Shown piece by piece: positions 23,740-37,667 of a stretch of DNA of 64,000 bases. The DNA is taken from the NCBI GenBank assembly GCA_025526995.1, contig JAHLKG010000005.1:1364001-1428000 (forward strand), read 5' to 3'. Position numbers and translations under genes: made by a program. The DNA is from Powellomyces hirtus (Eukaryota > Chytridiomycota > Chytridiomycetes > Spizellomycetales > Powellomycetaceae). Each line of letters begins with the position of its first letter. Position 1 is the stretch's first letter. Under the pieces are notes generated by a model. The model did not search any database, was not told where the DNA came from, and was given only the letters and a program-made list of their open reading frames with translations.

Positions 23740-25833
23740 CTGGCGCAGTCTTCATGCTCTGATATCTACGTTAGACCTTTCTGCAACCAGCATACTACAT
23801 CATTTTGCTAGATAGGAGATTCTAAAGTAAACGGAAGAGCTAAAATGCGTGCGCAAATTGTGAGGTTTTCCAAGGTTTTACGTTTTGATTCTGAGATTGC
23901 GTGTCAAAACTCATTATGATCGCTTGACGAGAGAAGGCGATCATGATGCCTGTGCGCCGCAGCGTATCATTTCGGGGAGAACGAAAGCGATCCGGCAGGA
24001 TAATACAAAGTTCCCAAGTCCCTTCGTTCTCTGGGATACCCTAAAGTGATCCTAGTCTCTATGCCAAATGCTTATTGAAAGAGACGTTCGTATCATCAGC
24101 TCAGTGTCCTGCTCACAAAGAGAAAGGAACATGCTATGAAGGTTTTCTCAACATAAAGGTGAGCACCCCGCACGCGCGTGTGGCACAGTCACGTTGAGCA
24201 GCGCCACGAGGGCAGCAGCAGAAAGCGACTCACTTTCTAGAAAGCAAAAAGAGGTCAGAAGAAGAAATAATCATCCATTCAAGATCCGGGCTTACAGGGT
24301 AGTCCACGAGGTTTACAGAAATCAAGGGAAAGAAATACACAATTAGTTCCAATTAAAGAGTTTCCAGTCACCTCAACGTTTTCTGCGGCAATGCAATTGC
24401 GCTTCTGAGTACAGATGAACGCGATTGCGACGTCGGGTGAATCAGCTGAAAAGTAGCGATATAACTTCTCGTACATACGATACAGAGTTGAACTCAGACA
24501 ATTTCGTATAGTTTGAGTTCATTGACGCCGCTAACGCAATTGCTTTGGTAGCTTATGCCATGAGTTTGCTGACTGGATTATTGTGTGCACCTTTTCATAC
24601 GTTTGGCTCAAGTTCCTTCATCACTGTGTGAGGTCCAGATTAAAGCCGCGGTCAATCAACACACGCCCGTTTCTCGCATGCCGTATTGTCGTGTGTCAGC
24701 ATGATATGACAGCAGCAAAGGATGACATATGGATATGTGCTGCCGACATATGATCTTAATTTGACAAAGGCCTTGAAGGTGCTGCACACACGTCCGTCAC
24801 TCCAGCTGTCCTTCGAGTCTCTAGCTACACCCCGCATGCTTTTTTGATTCCGCCTCACATCAATTCCAGCCACGGAACGGTTGAACTCACAGACAAACGG
24901 CAAGATTCTGAGTTCTGGTTGTTGTTTATCATCAGACGAAGCCATAATGTTAAGGTGTGCGGAATCCCGATCCTTGTGCGCCGAAGCACCACCCGACTCT
25001 GCTTTATCCCTGTGAGGCTGTGATTCTTATTAGAACATCTTACCTGCTCCTTAGTGCTACCCAGACCCCAGGTCACCCAGGATACATGATCAACAACTAA
25101 CTATACGGCCGGAAGCACAATGCCATGCACGCGCTCACCCACTGCACACGTGAATATAGTAACCGGGCGGTCGTCGCATTGTATCATTACACAGTTCAAA
25201 CTTTCAACACAATGGTACCTTAATCTGGGTTGCCGCGGGCGGGGGCATTTCTGTTGAACCGCTCGATGACCATGGGTTTGCGGAGATGTCCGTAAACGAC
25301 AGATTTTGAGGCAAACATGCCAACAGCAACCAATGCTGCCCGCGCTTTTCAGGTGTATTTTTTTTGTCCCAAGTTCGCCGCCGAGTCTCGGCGTGCCTGA
25401 CATGTGGTTTTCGGGAATTGGGATGTGGAAATAAAAAAATCTTGCCCGAGACGCTGCAGCGCAAGTGTTGATATTTCTCATTCATCGGGTGGGGTACCAG
25501 TCTAACCGATGGGCCGGTTCGTTGGAGTACAAATCGAAGGCGTGAAAGCCGTTCTGTCGCGTGACGCAAGTCCGTCGGTGAGACATTCTACCGCCGGCTT
25601 AGCAGGAAAGTGTGAAATTGACGCCTGCGAAAACCCAACGCGACGCGCATTTCTCTCACACTTGCGGTTTCACATTCAAACGTGCACGTCATATTTTACC
25701 TCAAGAATTTTTGAAATAAGTCTTCGTGCGCATGACAGCAAACTCATGGTTGAGTGGTGGTGTATATGCAGGAACGGGTACCTCGCCTCCCCCTTTCTTC
25801 GGCAACATCTTGAGGCACAGCCTCGACAACAAC

Positions 25834-25843
25834 ATATAAAAGC
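25834..25843 (+). promoter_or_regulatory. TATA element of aquaglyceroporin gene
   Basis: ATATAAAAGC about 75 bases upstream of the aquaporin ATG, preceded by AC-rich sequence. Its position fits a TATA box. Confidence 0.55.
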
Positions 25844-25915
25844 AGCTACACTTTTCTTCCCCCCCGCCGACTGTAATACCTCCACCGCTGTCACACTATC
25901 TGCAAGACTGCAAAT

Positions 25916-27007
25916 ATGGCACTCGACGAACGTCAGACCAGCAAGGACACCATCCTTGAGATGAACGCGGAGGAAGCGGACATCAAAGGAAATATGGTTG
26001 AGCCAATTGTGGATCAGAAGGGGGAACACCGCGAAGAGATCGTTCACACCACCAGATTTGGTGTGCTGACGAGATTGCGACGCCGATACAGGTACGCGTT
26101 AAGTGACACGTATTCCATTCCGATGTTCCTTGTCCTCAATCCCTATCATTTGCATTTGACAGAGAGGAATTGGCAGAATTCATGGGAACTTTCATCATGA
26201 TCGTTTTCGGAGTTGGGGTGGTGGCGCAGGTGGTCACTCACCCCGGAGGCAGCAAAGGAGAATACCTGTCCATAAACCTTTCCTGGGGCTTGGGGGTCCT
26301 TTTTGGCGTATATGCTGCCGGAGGGATTTCTGGAGCTCATCTTAACCCCGCCGTCACTCTTGGGGTGGCTGCTCATTGTGGATTCGCATGGAAGAAGGTC
26401 CCAGGCTTCATCATTGCTCAAATGCTGGGAGCCTTCTGCGCCGCCGCGGTCGTCTACTTAAACTACCGTGACGCCATCTCTGCGTTTGATGGCGGTGTTC
26501 GCACCATCACCGGAGACACGTCCACTGCCGGAATCTTTGCCACATACCCTCAACCATACTTGTCGACTGGCGGTGCCTTCTTCTCAGAGTTCTTCGGCAC
26601 CGCGATTCTGGCAATTGGGCTCCGTTCTATAGGCGAAGCGAAGAGCGCCGACGCCCCCAAAGGCCACAGCCCGATTGCCGTTGCTCTTCTCGTGATGGGC
26701 ATTGGTATGTCTCTCGGATCCGAGACCGGCTACGCGATCAACCCTGCCCGTGATTTCGGTCCCCGTCTCTTTACCTCCATCGCTGGTTGGGGAGGTGATG
26801 TCTACACCGCGGCCAATAACTACGCTTGGATACCGATTGTCGGCCCTGTGCTAGGTAAGGAACATGTTAGATCCGACATCAAATCCCCGCTCATCTGATG
26901 AACTTACATTGTCAACCATCATCTACGCAGGCGCACAAGCGGGACACCTCATCTATGGATTCTTTGCCGAATACAAGAGCGTCGACTCCAAGGCTGTTAC
27001 TGTATAA
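25916..27007 (+). CDS. Aquaglyceroporin (MIP family)
   Basis: Membrane channel for glycerol and/or water. Three exons (25916-26091, 26163-26854, 26931-27007) give 314 residues. After a charged cytosolic N-terminus of about 58 residues, six helices are visible (ELAEFMGTFIMIVFGVGVVA opens helix 1). The first pore half-helix has SGAHLNPAVTLGVA. The second has GYAINPARDFGPR. Asp after NPAR is the hallmark of the glycerol-facilitator branch, as in GlpF, whereas water-selective aquaporins usually have Ser or Thr there. The N-terminal extension resembles fungal Fps-type proteins only in being hydrophilic; their long regulatory domains are absent. A TATA element is upstream. It most likely functions in glycerol flux and osmotic response; selectivity is inferred. 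Confidence 0.94.
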
Positions 27008-27718
27008 AAAGTCATGTCACATTCTTGCCATCATGGACCTCATGGAAGCGAACTTTTGGCACCACTCTGATGCTACATTCAAATTAGTTTTGGTACTCAC
27101 CGTTGATGAGGTAGTTGTAGATATCGATGCAGGAGATGCATTTTGCGCTGTGTATCCACGCACCTCCTGTGATTTCGCGCGGGTCGCGGCAAATACCGCT
27201 AATATACTTCAACCTCACGATCCTTGTTGCTTGTGGGTCAACTTACGTGCGCAGTGTGCTACGGAGGAAGTTTATCTGCCTCTACTTACGCAAACTGTCG
27301 TTGCCATCTTCACAATACTGTTGACCGCATCACGTTCTGATTGCACACGTTTGAAGGGTTGTGTGCCAAGGGCCGGTATAGTATTTACAGTCGTTTCAGA
27401 GTCTATGTACATTGGCTAAGCGCTGAACTGGTCCTTGCAACGGTCTGGCTATATCGAAGGGACTTCGACAGATCCAGCTCCGGATACTGCAACCCCACAA
27501 TACCCTCTCAGAATGATCTCTCTGAGGCGAGTAATGAATGGCTGCGTTTCGCGAAATCCCACTAGATTTGCATGCGACTCGACACTGTGGATGAGCTTGT
27601 CGAGTCGTGTAAATATTGGATCATGTCGAGGTGCAAACGGCTTCATCAGGTCGACGCGACTAAAGAAAGTTCGTGAGTCAGTGCACAGTCAATCTCGGTC
27701 GAGACCTGATGCTGCTCC
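27008..27718. other. Convergent 3' intergenic spacer
   Basis: About 710 bases between the aquaglyceroporin stop and the MYSM1-like stop. Open frames here (for example on the plus strand through 27419) show no motif and probably reflect chance. Confidence 0.5.
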
Positions 27719-30621
27719 TTACTGTTCATGTGTCCGATAATCACGCAGGAGTTGTGACAACTGATTGAAAAGTTCCCCAGTAAGAGCCTCACTGCCACTC
27801 ACTGTGACGTTGCACGCATACGGAAGCCGGTACTCATTGAGGGAGTTCCATGAATGGGATATGCTCAACCACCCAAACCTCGACTTTCGGTCAGCCGCAT
27901 GCCGCGCATCGTATGGTGTTACGATAGCCCCAATGAAAGGCTCGACCCCATTCCCACGCTGGAAAAGGGTCTGGTAAGTGGTCTGATTCTCGATGTCGCG
28001 AATGGACGGTATCGGATCGAACGTCGGATGTGAGTGGTACCATCCAACAACGTCGTAACCTTTGGCAGAGAAGGCCTCCCTCGCCTGCATTTCCGAGTCT
28101 GGGTCCATCTCGCACTGGACTCCGGTACTCATACTCCGACACGGGAACACATCCTTAACGTTCAAAAGCCCGTTCTCAACATCGTATGTTCCGCCAAGCA
28201 GACCAATGATCTCCGTGTGCGCTAGATGCGCGTGCATGTCCATCACGATCATGGTGTTGGATTGTACAACCACTCGGAAAGGAGCAGGTACCTCTTCCGT
28301 GTATGTTCGGGTCGGAATCAGTCTGAATGGGTCGTATTCACCTAGCGCATCTGAGGCGCTTGCTTGGATGATTGGCGCCTGCTGTCGTTGTCGCTTCTTC
28401 AAGAGCCTCTTGTCAAACTTTTCCAATTCTTCATCTGCAAAGTATTTCGAATTGCGTATGAACAGGCGTGCCTCCTCTCGGGCATTTTCCATTTCCTCCC
28501 GCGCCGCTTCAGCCTCCGGGTCCGCAGCCTCCACACCATTTTCATCCACCCAGTCGCCTTGAGCGTTCCGTATCCTGCGTTTCCTCCGCTGTCCTTCGTC
28601 TAAAAAGTTCCAGACCGAACCCGCCTCCTGTTCCGTCAGGTCATCGGCGACCTCATCTTTATTTGTTTTCTTCGCTGCCCCCATTCCATAATTCTTTCTC
28701 CCACCCTTTTCGGGACATCCTCGGTTGATGGCACCAGTGTTCTCCAAAAATTCATGAATCCTTCCAATAGCGTTCACATCGCCTTCCCCTTTCAAGCCAG
28801 GGCGGACACTGGTCTTTGTCAAATACTTCGGCTTGCATTTCTTCCAAGCTGTGAGAATGTAGTTGCGAATTTTCATATAGCGATCGGGCGTTTTATGCAG
28901 CGTTCGCGGATGAGGTTTCTTCCCCTGTGAGAGTGCCAGAGTTGACAGAAACCATTCTGGCAAAGAGGATACTTCGAACCGCTGGATAATTTCCGGGTCA
29001 ATCTCAATGGCCGAATCGATAGCCGGTTCTGCTTTCATCGACTCTTCCAAGATGGCGGGTATGAACATCTCGGATGGTGAGGTAACCGACTTTTGACGAG
29101 GGGATGCGATATTCTTCATGCTCTTCTCTTGTGAAGGCTTCTCCTGAAGGCTTTGTTTTGGGTTCTCAACCATTTTATGACTCACATGTTCGGGTGGCGC
29201 GACATCGACGGGGAGCCCTGGCTCTCCCTTTTCCGGTGGTGAGACTTTTACTGGGGTTGACGCATTTGAAGTATCTTCACGCACATCCATAGACGCGCAC
29301 TCCACCGAGGCTTTGTCGGCAACGGCTTCGTCCTTTTCATGAGCATAGTCACTGAGAAGAGGGGCGACGGGCGTGTCTGTTGATGCATTTGCGGCATCCG
29401 CAATCTCGGCAATATCAGTCGATTCTTCGGCGTTGGATGCTCCACCTGTGTCTACTTCCATTTTGGTTGAGCCGGCATGCTCCAAAGGTGCTACAGCAAG
29501 AACAAGATTTTCTCTCTCGTCCGAGCCCCCCGGGTCGTCCCTCTCTCGCTTCGAGTCGCCCGACTCCGATGACTCAGCATCTGTCAGTTCCGCATCCGAT
29601 AATGGCTGCAAGACGAACGCAGGTCTGTCCTCCACGCTCTGATTTCCGTCTCCTTCTTCATCCGTGATGTCGATGTCGACATCGTCCATCTCCTCTGCAC
29701 CTTGAACAAGCTGTGCCTTGTCAGATTCCAATTTGGGTACTACCACGTCCACATCATTGGCAGAATCATTCTCTGAACCCGTAAACGTCACGCCGCCATA
29801 AACGGTGAGGTGTCGCACATGATTTTTGATTTGCAGAGGAGTTCTGGTCTTCATGAAGGCTGCAATAGGCTTCCATGCCCCGTATCCGAACTTGACCTGG
29901 TAGATTTAAGTAAGATTATAGAATCAATTGCGGTCTGGGGCAGGGGATCCCCCAGCGCGACGTACAATGCCCTCTCGAAGATTTTCGTCCTCCTCTTTCG
30001 TCCACTTGACCTTGTGCGATACAGCCGCGGGCTCATTCTTGGCCTTTTTCGTGGGTCTAGAACCAAGTCAGTATCGCTAAGCCGAGTTTCGCGGAAAGTC
30101 CGTTTCAGTACCTATTCTCGCCCTCGGACAACGCGCGCTTGTTACTTAAACCCTGGTCACCTTCCGGCGTGAGACCAGAGGCAATCGTAACGGTTCCTTG
30201 GCCGAAATAAAACACTTCCTCAGCGATCATGGATTCAATCAAAGCCCGCGACTGCTCGTCCATGTCGGCGTCAGCTGCAGAGCTCCACTCCTGTCGAACC
30301 ATTTGTCAGAACATATTGAAAACTGGAAGGAGATGGTATTGGGACTGCTCCTATTCGATGCATACTGTTTGTTCCGACAACCATTTGGGCTCTGGATAAT
30401 CCTGCAGTAGTTCTGTTGAGGTCCCATTTCGGGAAACATCGTCACTGAAGCAGAGATCACAATGAGGGCAGGCAACGAAGAATTTTGTTGTAGCCAAGTA
30501 CATACCTCGAAACAGACGCTTTAGCATCACTTTGCAGCACTGACTTTTGTGCGATATGAACTCTATCTGGAGGTTGCTCGTCCTCAAACTCGTCGCCCTC
30601 AATGTCAATGTCGTTGTCCAT
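27719..30621 (-). CDS. MYSM1: MYSM1-like histone H2A deubiquitinase (SANT-SWIRM-JAMM)
   Basis: Chromatin-associated JAMM metalloprotease; animal MYSM1 removes ubiquitin from H2A. The ATG at 30621 begins MDNDIDIEGDEFEDEQPPDR. Spliced exons then give a SANT domain: VKWTKEEDENLREGI, then FGYGAWKPIAAFMKTRTPLQ. The large last exon (about 29907-27719) holds an acidic linker, then a SWIRM domain (LPEWFLSTLA ... RYMKIRNYILTAWKKCKPKY ... IGRIHEFLENTGAINRG). Finally comes an MPN domain (MIVMDMHAHLAHTEIIGLLG; GYDVVGWYHSHPTFDPIPSI then RD). The zinc-binding pattern H-x-H-x7-S-x2-D is complete, and the upstream glutamate (TEIIGLLGG) is present, so an active protease is predicted. The domain order matches animal MYSM1 exactly. 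The C-terminus ends DYRTHEQ. Confidence 0.92.
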
Positions 30622-31581
30622 TTTCAGACATGTTCATAGACCCGACCAACTGCAAACCGCGTTCCATGCTCCGTGTGGCCAATTGCAAACAGAGACCAAT
30701 GTGGTTTACATGCATAAACGTTTGCCCCTTAATCACATGGAATTACGTTGGCCCTTCCCGTATTGTGCGATCACTGGGGATTCCAATATTGTAGTGCACA
30801 TCTCAACGTTCAAGGACAGTCGTCTTGGATTAAATGAAGTAATTGTTTCTTCGCAGCCGGCAGAGAATGGAACGGGCATTCGAACATACAAACGACAACC
30901 GGGCCTAGGTGACCTCCTAGCTAAGTGGCTGTTTATTGCATTAGTCTTGGCTGTACTGGAAGCATTTTGCAAACTACGATGTATGGCACAGTATCAAACG
31001 TTCTCGCTATTATATTAGCTTGTTGTTTTGCGCCAATCTTCAGTCTATGTTATTATGCTGCTTAGGCGAATGCATGCTCTAACTTTGTCTGAGAGCATTT
31101 TCAATGGAACAAGGGCAAGGCCATAACTTGGCCGGTCGGCATTGGACTTGCGAAGCTTTCTTGTTCAAAAGACAGCAGCACTATCGTTTGGGGCATTTTT
31201 ACAATTTGACTTTGACAGAGCTCATAGAGGTTTCCTCTCCCAAAAGTACCTATATATGTAGAGTGGGGATTATCCATCGGAGCTGGAACAGGAACAGTGG
31301 GTTGAAGTCTTTCGAAGAGCAAGCAGTTGGTGCTGCGCTTACCGACTTCAAGGCGACGCGCTGTCAAAGATCCATGACTCGTCATTTGCACGCATGGCTT
31401 GTCTGTCCGTCTCACCTCGCCCCTTTGTTCACCCTCGTCATCGCCCACCTTGGCACACGATTGACACAAAAACAGTTCCCTCAACTTCGCTTGCACACTT
31501 CTACATAGCCCATTCCGTCCGTGACACACGGCGACCTACTGAATCACCTATAACATATTTTTCGCATCGTAACCTACTATC
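30622..31581. other. Divergent intergenic region
   Basis: Roughly 960 bases between the MYSM1-like start (-) and the NTF2-like start (+). Frames on both strands lack motifs. I see no supported gene. Confidence 0.45.
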
Positions 31582-32250
31582 ATGGCCGCCACACTAGGTT
31601 TCAGCGTCCCGGAACTGCTGGACGACGTTTTTGCACTGTGTATGTACATGGATGGTTCACGTTCGTCACTGCGCTACTTCTATTGAATAGTTCGCTTGCC
31701 CTCCTAAACAGACACGGCCCCGAACAGTGCCACTCAAAAGGTAGTCTTCAAAAATCGATATCAAGCAGATGCCATTTTCGAAGACCCTTTGTTTCGTGTG
31801 CACACTGCAGCGGACCGCGAAGCACAATTCGCTTCCCTCCCTGCTCTATTCTCCCGCATCGAGATCGAGCGAGCTCAGGACGCTGCCAACGCGACGGTGC
31901 AACCAGTTCCGCCCATCGCAGCAGCACAGGACGCCATCCCTCAGTCACTGTCCTCCGTACCGCTTGTCCGCATTGATGTGCCCAACACCCAGATCTACTA
32001 CCTTCCGAAGGTCATGGGTTATGGCCCCAAGATCGAAGTTCCAGGTGTTACGAGACTGACTGTTGAACGAGACACTGGAAAAGTTGTCAAGCACCAAGAC
32101 GTTTGGAACATGACTGGCGAGCACCTGCCCGGCGTCTTGCCCCTTCTCGGAAGCGTGGCGGCCTTCATCTATGCGAAAGTCAAAGGACCTCTGGGGAAGG
32201 GTGTGAGCCTTGGATTAAGGGGGATGAACCAGGTCGGATTGTTGAAATAA
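31582..32250 (+). CDS. Small NTF2/SnoaL-like protein (hypothetical)
   Basis: Two exons (31582-31639 and 31712-32250) give 198 residues. After MAATLGFSVPELLDDVFALY comes KVVFKNRYQADAIFEDPLFR, a pattern like the start of NTF2/SnoaL-fold proteins (residues then an FEDP turn). The middle is Ala/Pro-rich. The second half has VRIDVPNTQIYYLPKVMGYG and LTVERDTGKVVKHQDVWN, resembling the beta-sheet and KHQDxW end of SnoaL-like domains in plant and fungal proteins. A hydrophobic segment, VLPLLGSVAAFIYAKV, lies near the C-terminus and could be a membrane anchor. No catalytic residues can be assigned. The fold is inferred from short patterns. Confidence 0.65.
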
Positions 32251-32535
32251 GAATGGAAGTTCATCGTCCAAATTGGCGTACGCACGTCCGATGGTTCTAC
32301 AGTTCCCCCACATCATGTAGCTTTGCCTTTCGTTGATCACTGTATATACCATTTTTGCATAATTTGCGACTGACAAGGATTTTTGGTATGCGGAATGGCT
32401 GACGGATTGCTCGGAGACTGCTGCGCTTTGCTCCGAGCTAGATTTAGGCTTAACCCAAAATCTCCGACCTCCCGAACCATCTTTTGTCCCAGCAGGAATG
32501 CATCAAACATCTTGAAAGTTAAGCAAGGTCTCGGT

Positions 32536-35691
<3,156 letters not shown>

Positions 35692-35860
35692 AGGAGCGCA
35701 AAAGGGATCGGCTATATTGATTGAACACTGGTGCTTGCACCTTCTGCAACGTGAGCATCTTATCCGAAGTCATATCCCGCTGGGCCCATATCTCTAGATA
35801 CTATCTATATACATGGGGATATGCCTTCTCTGGCGTAAAGGCTGGATGAAACAAAATGGC

Positions 35861-36547
35861 CTATTTGCGACCCCCTTCACCTTTGTGAACAAACTCTATC
35901 ATCCCAACATCTGCACCCTGGACAGGTTCAGCATTCTCAAGCTTATTCTTGATGCTCTCAACAGGTGCATTCTCAACTTTGCCTGATATGCCCTCATCGC
36001 CGTTTTTCTGCCCAATCTCAAACCTGTGAGCCAAATGCGCCGGATCCGCAGTGTTGCCCAAACTCTTCACCTCGCCCCTAGTGATAGAATCGCTCCGACC
36101 CAGTTTCGCCATAATGTCTTCAATCGTCCCCGGTGGGGCCTGCGAATCAAACCAGCCGAGATGATCGGCAATCAAATGCTGCTTTGCGCACCCGTCGCAC
36201 TTGATGATCACCACGCCTTTTGTGTATGCGTGTTTGGACATGTACTTGTGCTGGCGGTGGGTACACACTTTGCATGTGAACCCAATGATCATGCGAGCCG
36301 GTGGCGTTGGGTCCTCTGTAGCGAGCGAGTCAACAGATTCTGGCGGAGGAGGAATGCTGTGACGCTGAGTGCATGTTGTATGGAACGGGCTGCGGGAGGC
36401 GAGATAGGAATTCGGCGGCGCTGCGAAGGTTGGCCGCTTGCAAGGCGTTGCGAGCCGGTTGAGTTTTGACGCTGTCGACGGACGATGGAGGCTGGATACC
36501 AGTCGAGACTGCGGGCGCAGGAGGGCGCCTACTATACGTGCCGACAT
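35861..36547 (-). CDS. ZIM17: Zim17/Hep1 (DNL-type zinc finger) mitochondrial Hsp70 escort
   Basis: Keeps matrix Hsp70 soluble during protein import. Single exon of 228 residues from ATG 36547 (MSARIVGALLRPQSRLVSSL). The longer open frame begins only with GTG. The N-terminal 65 residues are Arg/Ser/Pro-rich with no acids, a mitochondrial presequence. The zinc domain reads FTCKVCTHRQHKYMSKHAYT then KGVVIIKCDGCAKQHLIADH and LGWF. The two CxxC pairs and the DHLGWF (DNL-type) motif are all present. A C-terminal extension of about 70 residues, charged and probably disordered, is longer than in yeast. It overlaps no neighbour, and the stop is 169 bases past the LeuRS stop in convergent orientation. 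Confidence 0.95.
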   Translation of the reverse strand: MSARIVGALLRPQSRLVSSLHRPSTASKLNRLATPCKRPTFAAPPNSYLASRSPFHTTCTQRHSIPPPPESVDSLATEDPTPPARMIIGFTCKVCTHRQHKYMSKHAYTKGVVIIKCDGCAKQHLIADHLGWFDSQAPPGTIEDIMAKLGRSDSITRGEVKSLGNTADPAHLAHRFEIGQKNGDEGISGKVENAPVESIKNKLENAEPVQGADVGMIEFVHKGEGGRK

Positions 36548-36875
36548 TTGAGGACTTGTCAGGAGGTAGAAACGTGGGGAAGAGTGAGGTGGAGGTGTGA
36601 ATCCCCTTTTTTTGACAGTGTTTTTAATCCACGTTTTCGGCGATTGGGCCACGGTTGACCACTTGCAAGTTCCGATGTGTCATCCCGTCAATCCACGTGA
36701 CCGCTCAGTCACATGACCGCTCTTAAACGACGTGGCCAGCAGGACCGTGGCCGCGTTTGGCAATGGCCGCACCAACTACTGTAACTAAACCGCCCTTTGC
36801 CGAATTTGTGCTTTACACCGCCCTCCGCTCTCCGCCTCAAATCTCGCGAGATCACGTCAATTCGAGACACTTACA

Positions 36876-37405
36876 ATGGTAATAATACACAATGGATTTT
36901 CCCCTCAGCGTCCTTCCGGTCTCTGTCGAGTCATATTTTTGACCTTTTATGTCTCTGCCGTGGTTGCGCAAATAGGCCGACTCTGCATCCCCTCAACCAC
37001 CACGCACGGCCGCTGGCCTGCGCAGACGCACGACTGGAACAGCAGCACGGTCATCTGCAGCGAGCAGCCGTCCTACCAGCGGACCAGGTGGCATGATGCG
37101 CATCTACACTGACGACTCTCCAGGAATCAAAGTGTAAAGTTTCATGCCGTGATCCCCGGCTCGAATTGGAAGGGAGCGTGAATTCTCAACTTTTTGTCGT
37201 TATGTGCTTTTTTTTCGTCATATAGTGACCCCGTCGTTGTTCTGGTGGCCAGTTTGACGTTTATTGCGTCCGTCTTCATATTGCACATTGGTGAGTAGTC
37301 GAGACACGACAGCTGGGCGATGGAATCCGTTACACAGTGTGATTTTGGGCAAGTGCTTACCCTTCGCTCCTCCTACGAAATTTAGTTGGCAAATACACTC
37401 GTTAA
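36876..37405 (+). CDS. SEC61B: Sec61 beta subunit (Sbh1) of ER translocon
   Basis: Tail-anchored subunit of the ER protein-conducting channel. Four exons: 36876-36878 (only the ATG), 36976-37133, 37226-37290 and 37386-37405, giving 81 residues. The protein reads MADSASPQPPRTAAGLRRRT and so on, with a Pro/Arg/Ser/Gly-rich cytosolic part. Next is the family signature MMRIYTDDSPGIKVDPVVVL, and then one transmembrane helix (LVASLTFIASVFILHIV) and GKYTR at the end. Start choice: the intron directly after ATG 36876 (gtaataata...aaatag) makes the second codon Ala, giving the usual short Sec61-beta N-terminus. The only alternatives in this frame lack an ATG. Confidence 0.92.
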
Positions 37406-37667
37406 ACAATCACAATTTGTCGCGGCCGCGATTGGAATGAATCACACCCTCATTGACGTTTCATGGATGGAGAGAGAAAACAATGCCGCTAGGGCCGTTG
37501 CGGGAAGAGGACGTGTGGAAGCAACGACGAATATATAGCCCCAGTCATTTACAGAGTCTCCACCGGGTAACAAAACAGCACGCACGAAGAAAGTCAATTA
37601 CACACAGTAACAAAACATGTGGCTGTTTGAAAATATTATAAATCGTTACGAAAAGAGTTCCCTATCT

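Larger units (their letters stand above)
22960..25915. other. Gene-poor 3-kb region
   Basis: No gene I can support in nearly 3 kb, the longest such stretch in the window. The most protein-like frames are on the minus strand: MASSDDKQQPELRILPFVCE (from 24945) and YRYFSADSPDVAIAFICTQK (near 24400). Neither shows a family motif or a confident splice model. A frame near 23606-23388 (AITEGWPLCLKLYREMFQLV) is also unassigned. There are no long terminal repeats, reverse transcriptase motifs or transposase motifs. The right end holds the aquaporin promoter. Confidence 0.5.

Noticed and set aside
22960..25915. Degenerate transposon in the gene-poor region
   Set aside because: I looked for terminal repeats, reverse transcriptase or integrase motifs and transposase-like blocks on both strands and saw none.
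26898..27419. Plus-strand frame of 173 residues after the aquaporin
   Set aside because: It begins in an aquaporin intron, overlaps its last exon in another frame, and has no motif.
36548..36652. N-terminal extension of Zim17 from 36652
   Set aside because: The longer frame begins with GTG. The ATG at 36547 gives a standard mitochondrial presequence.
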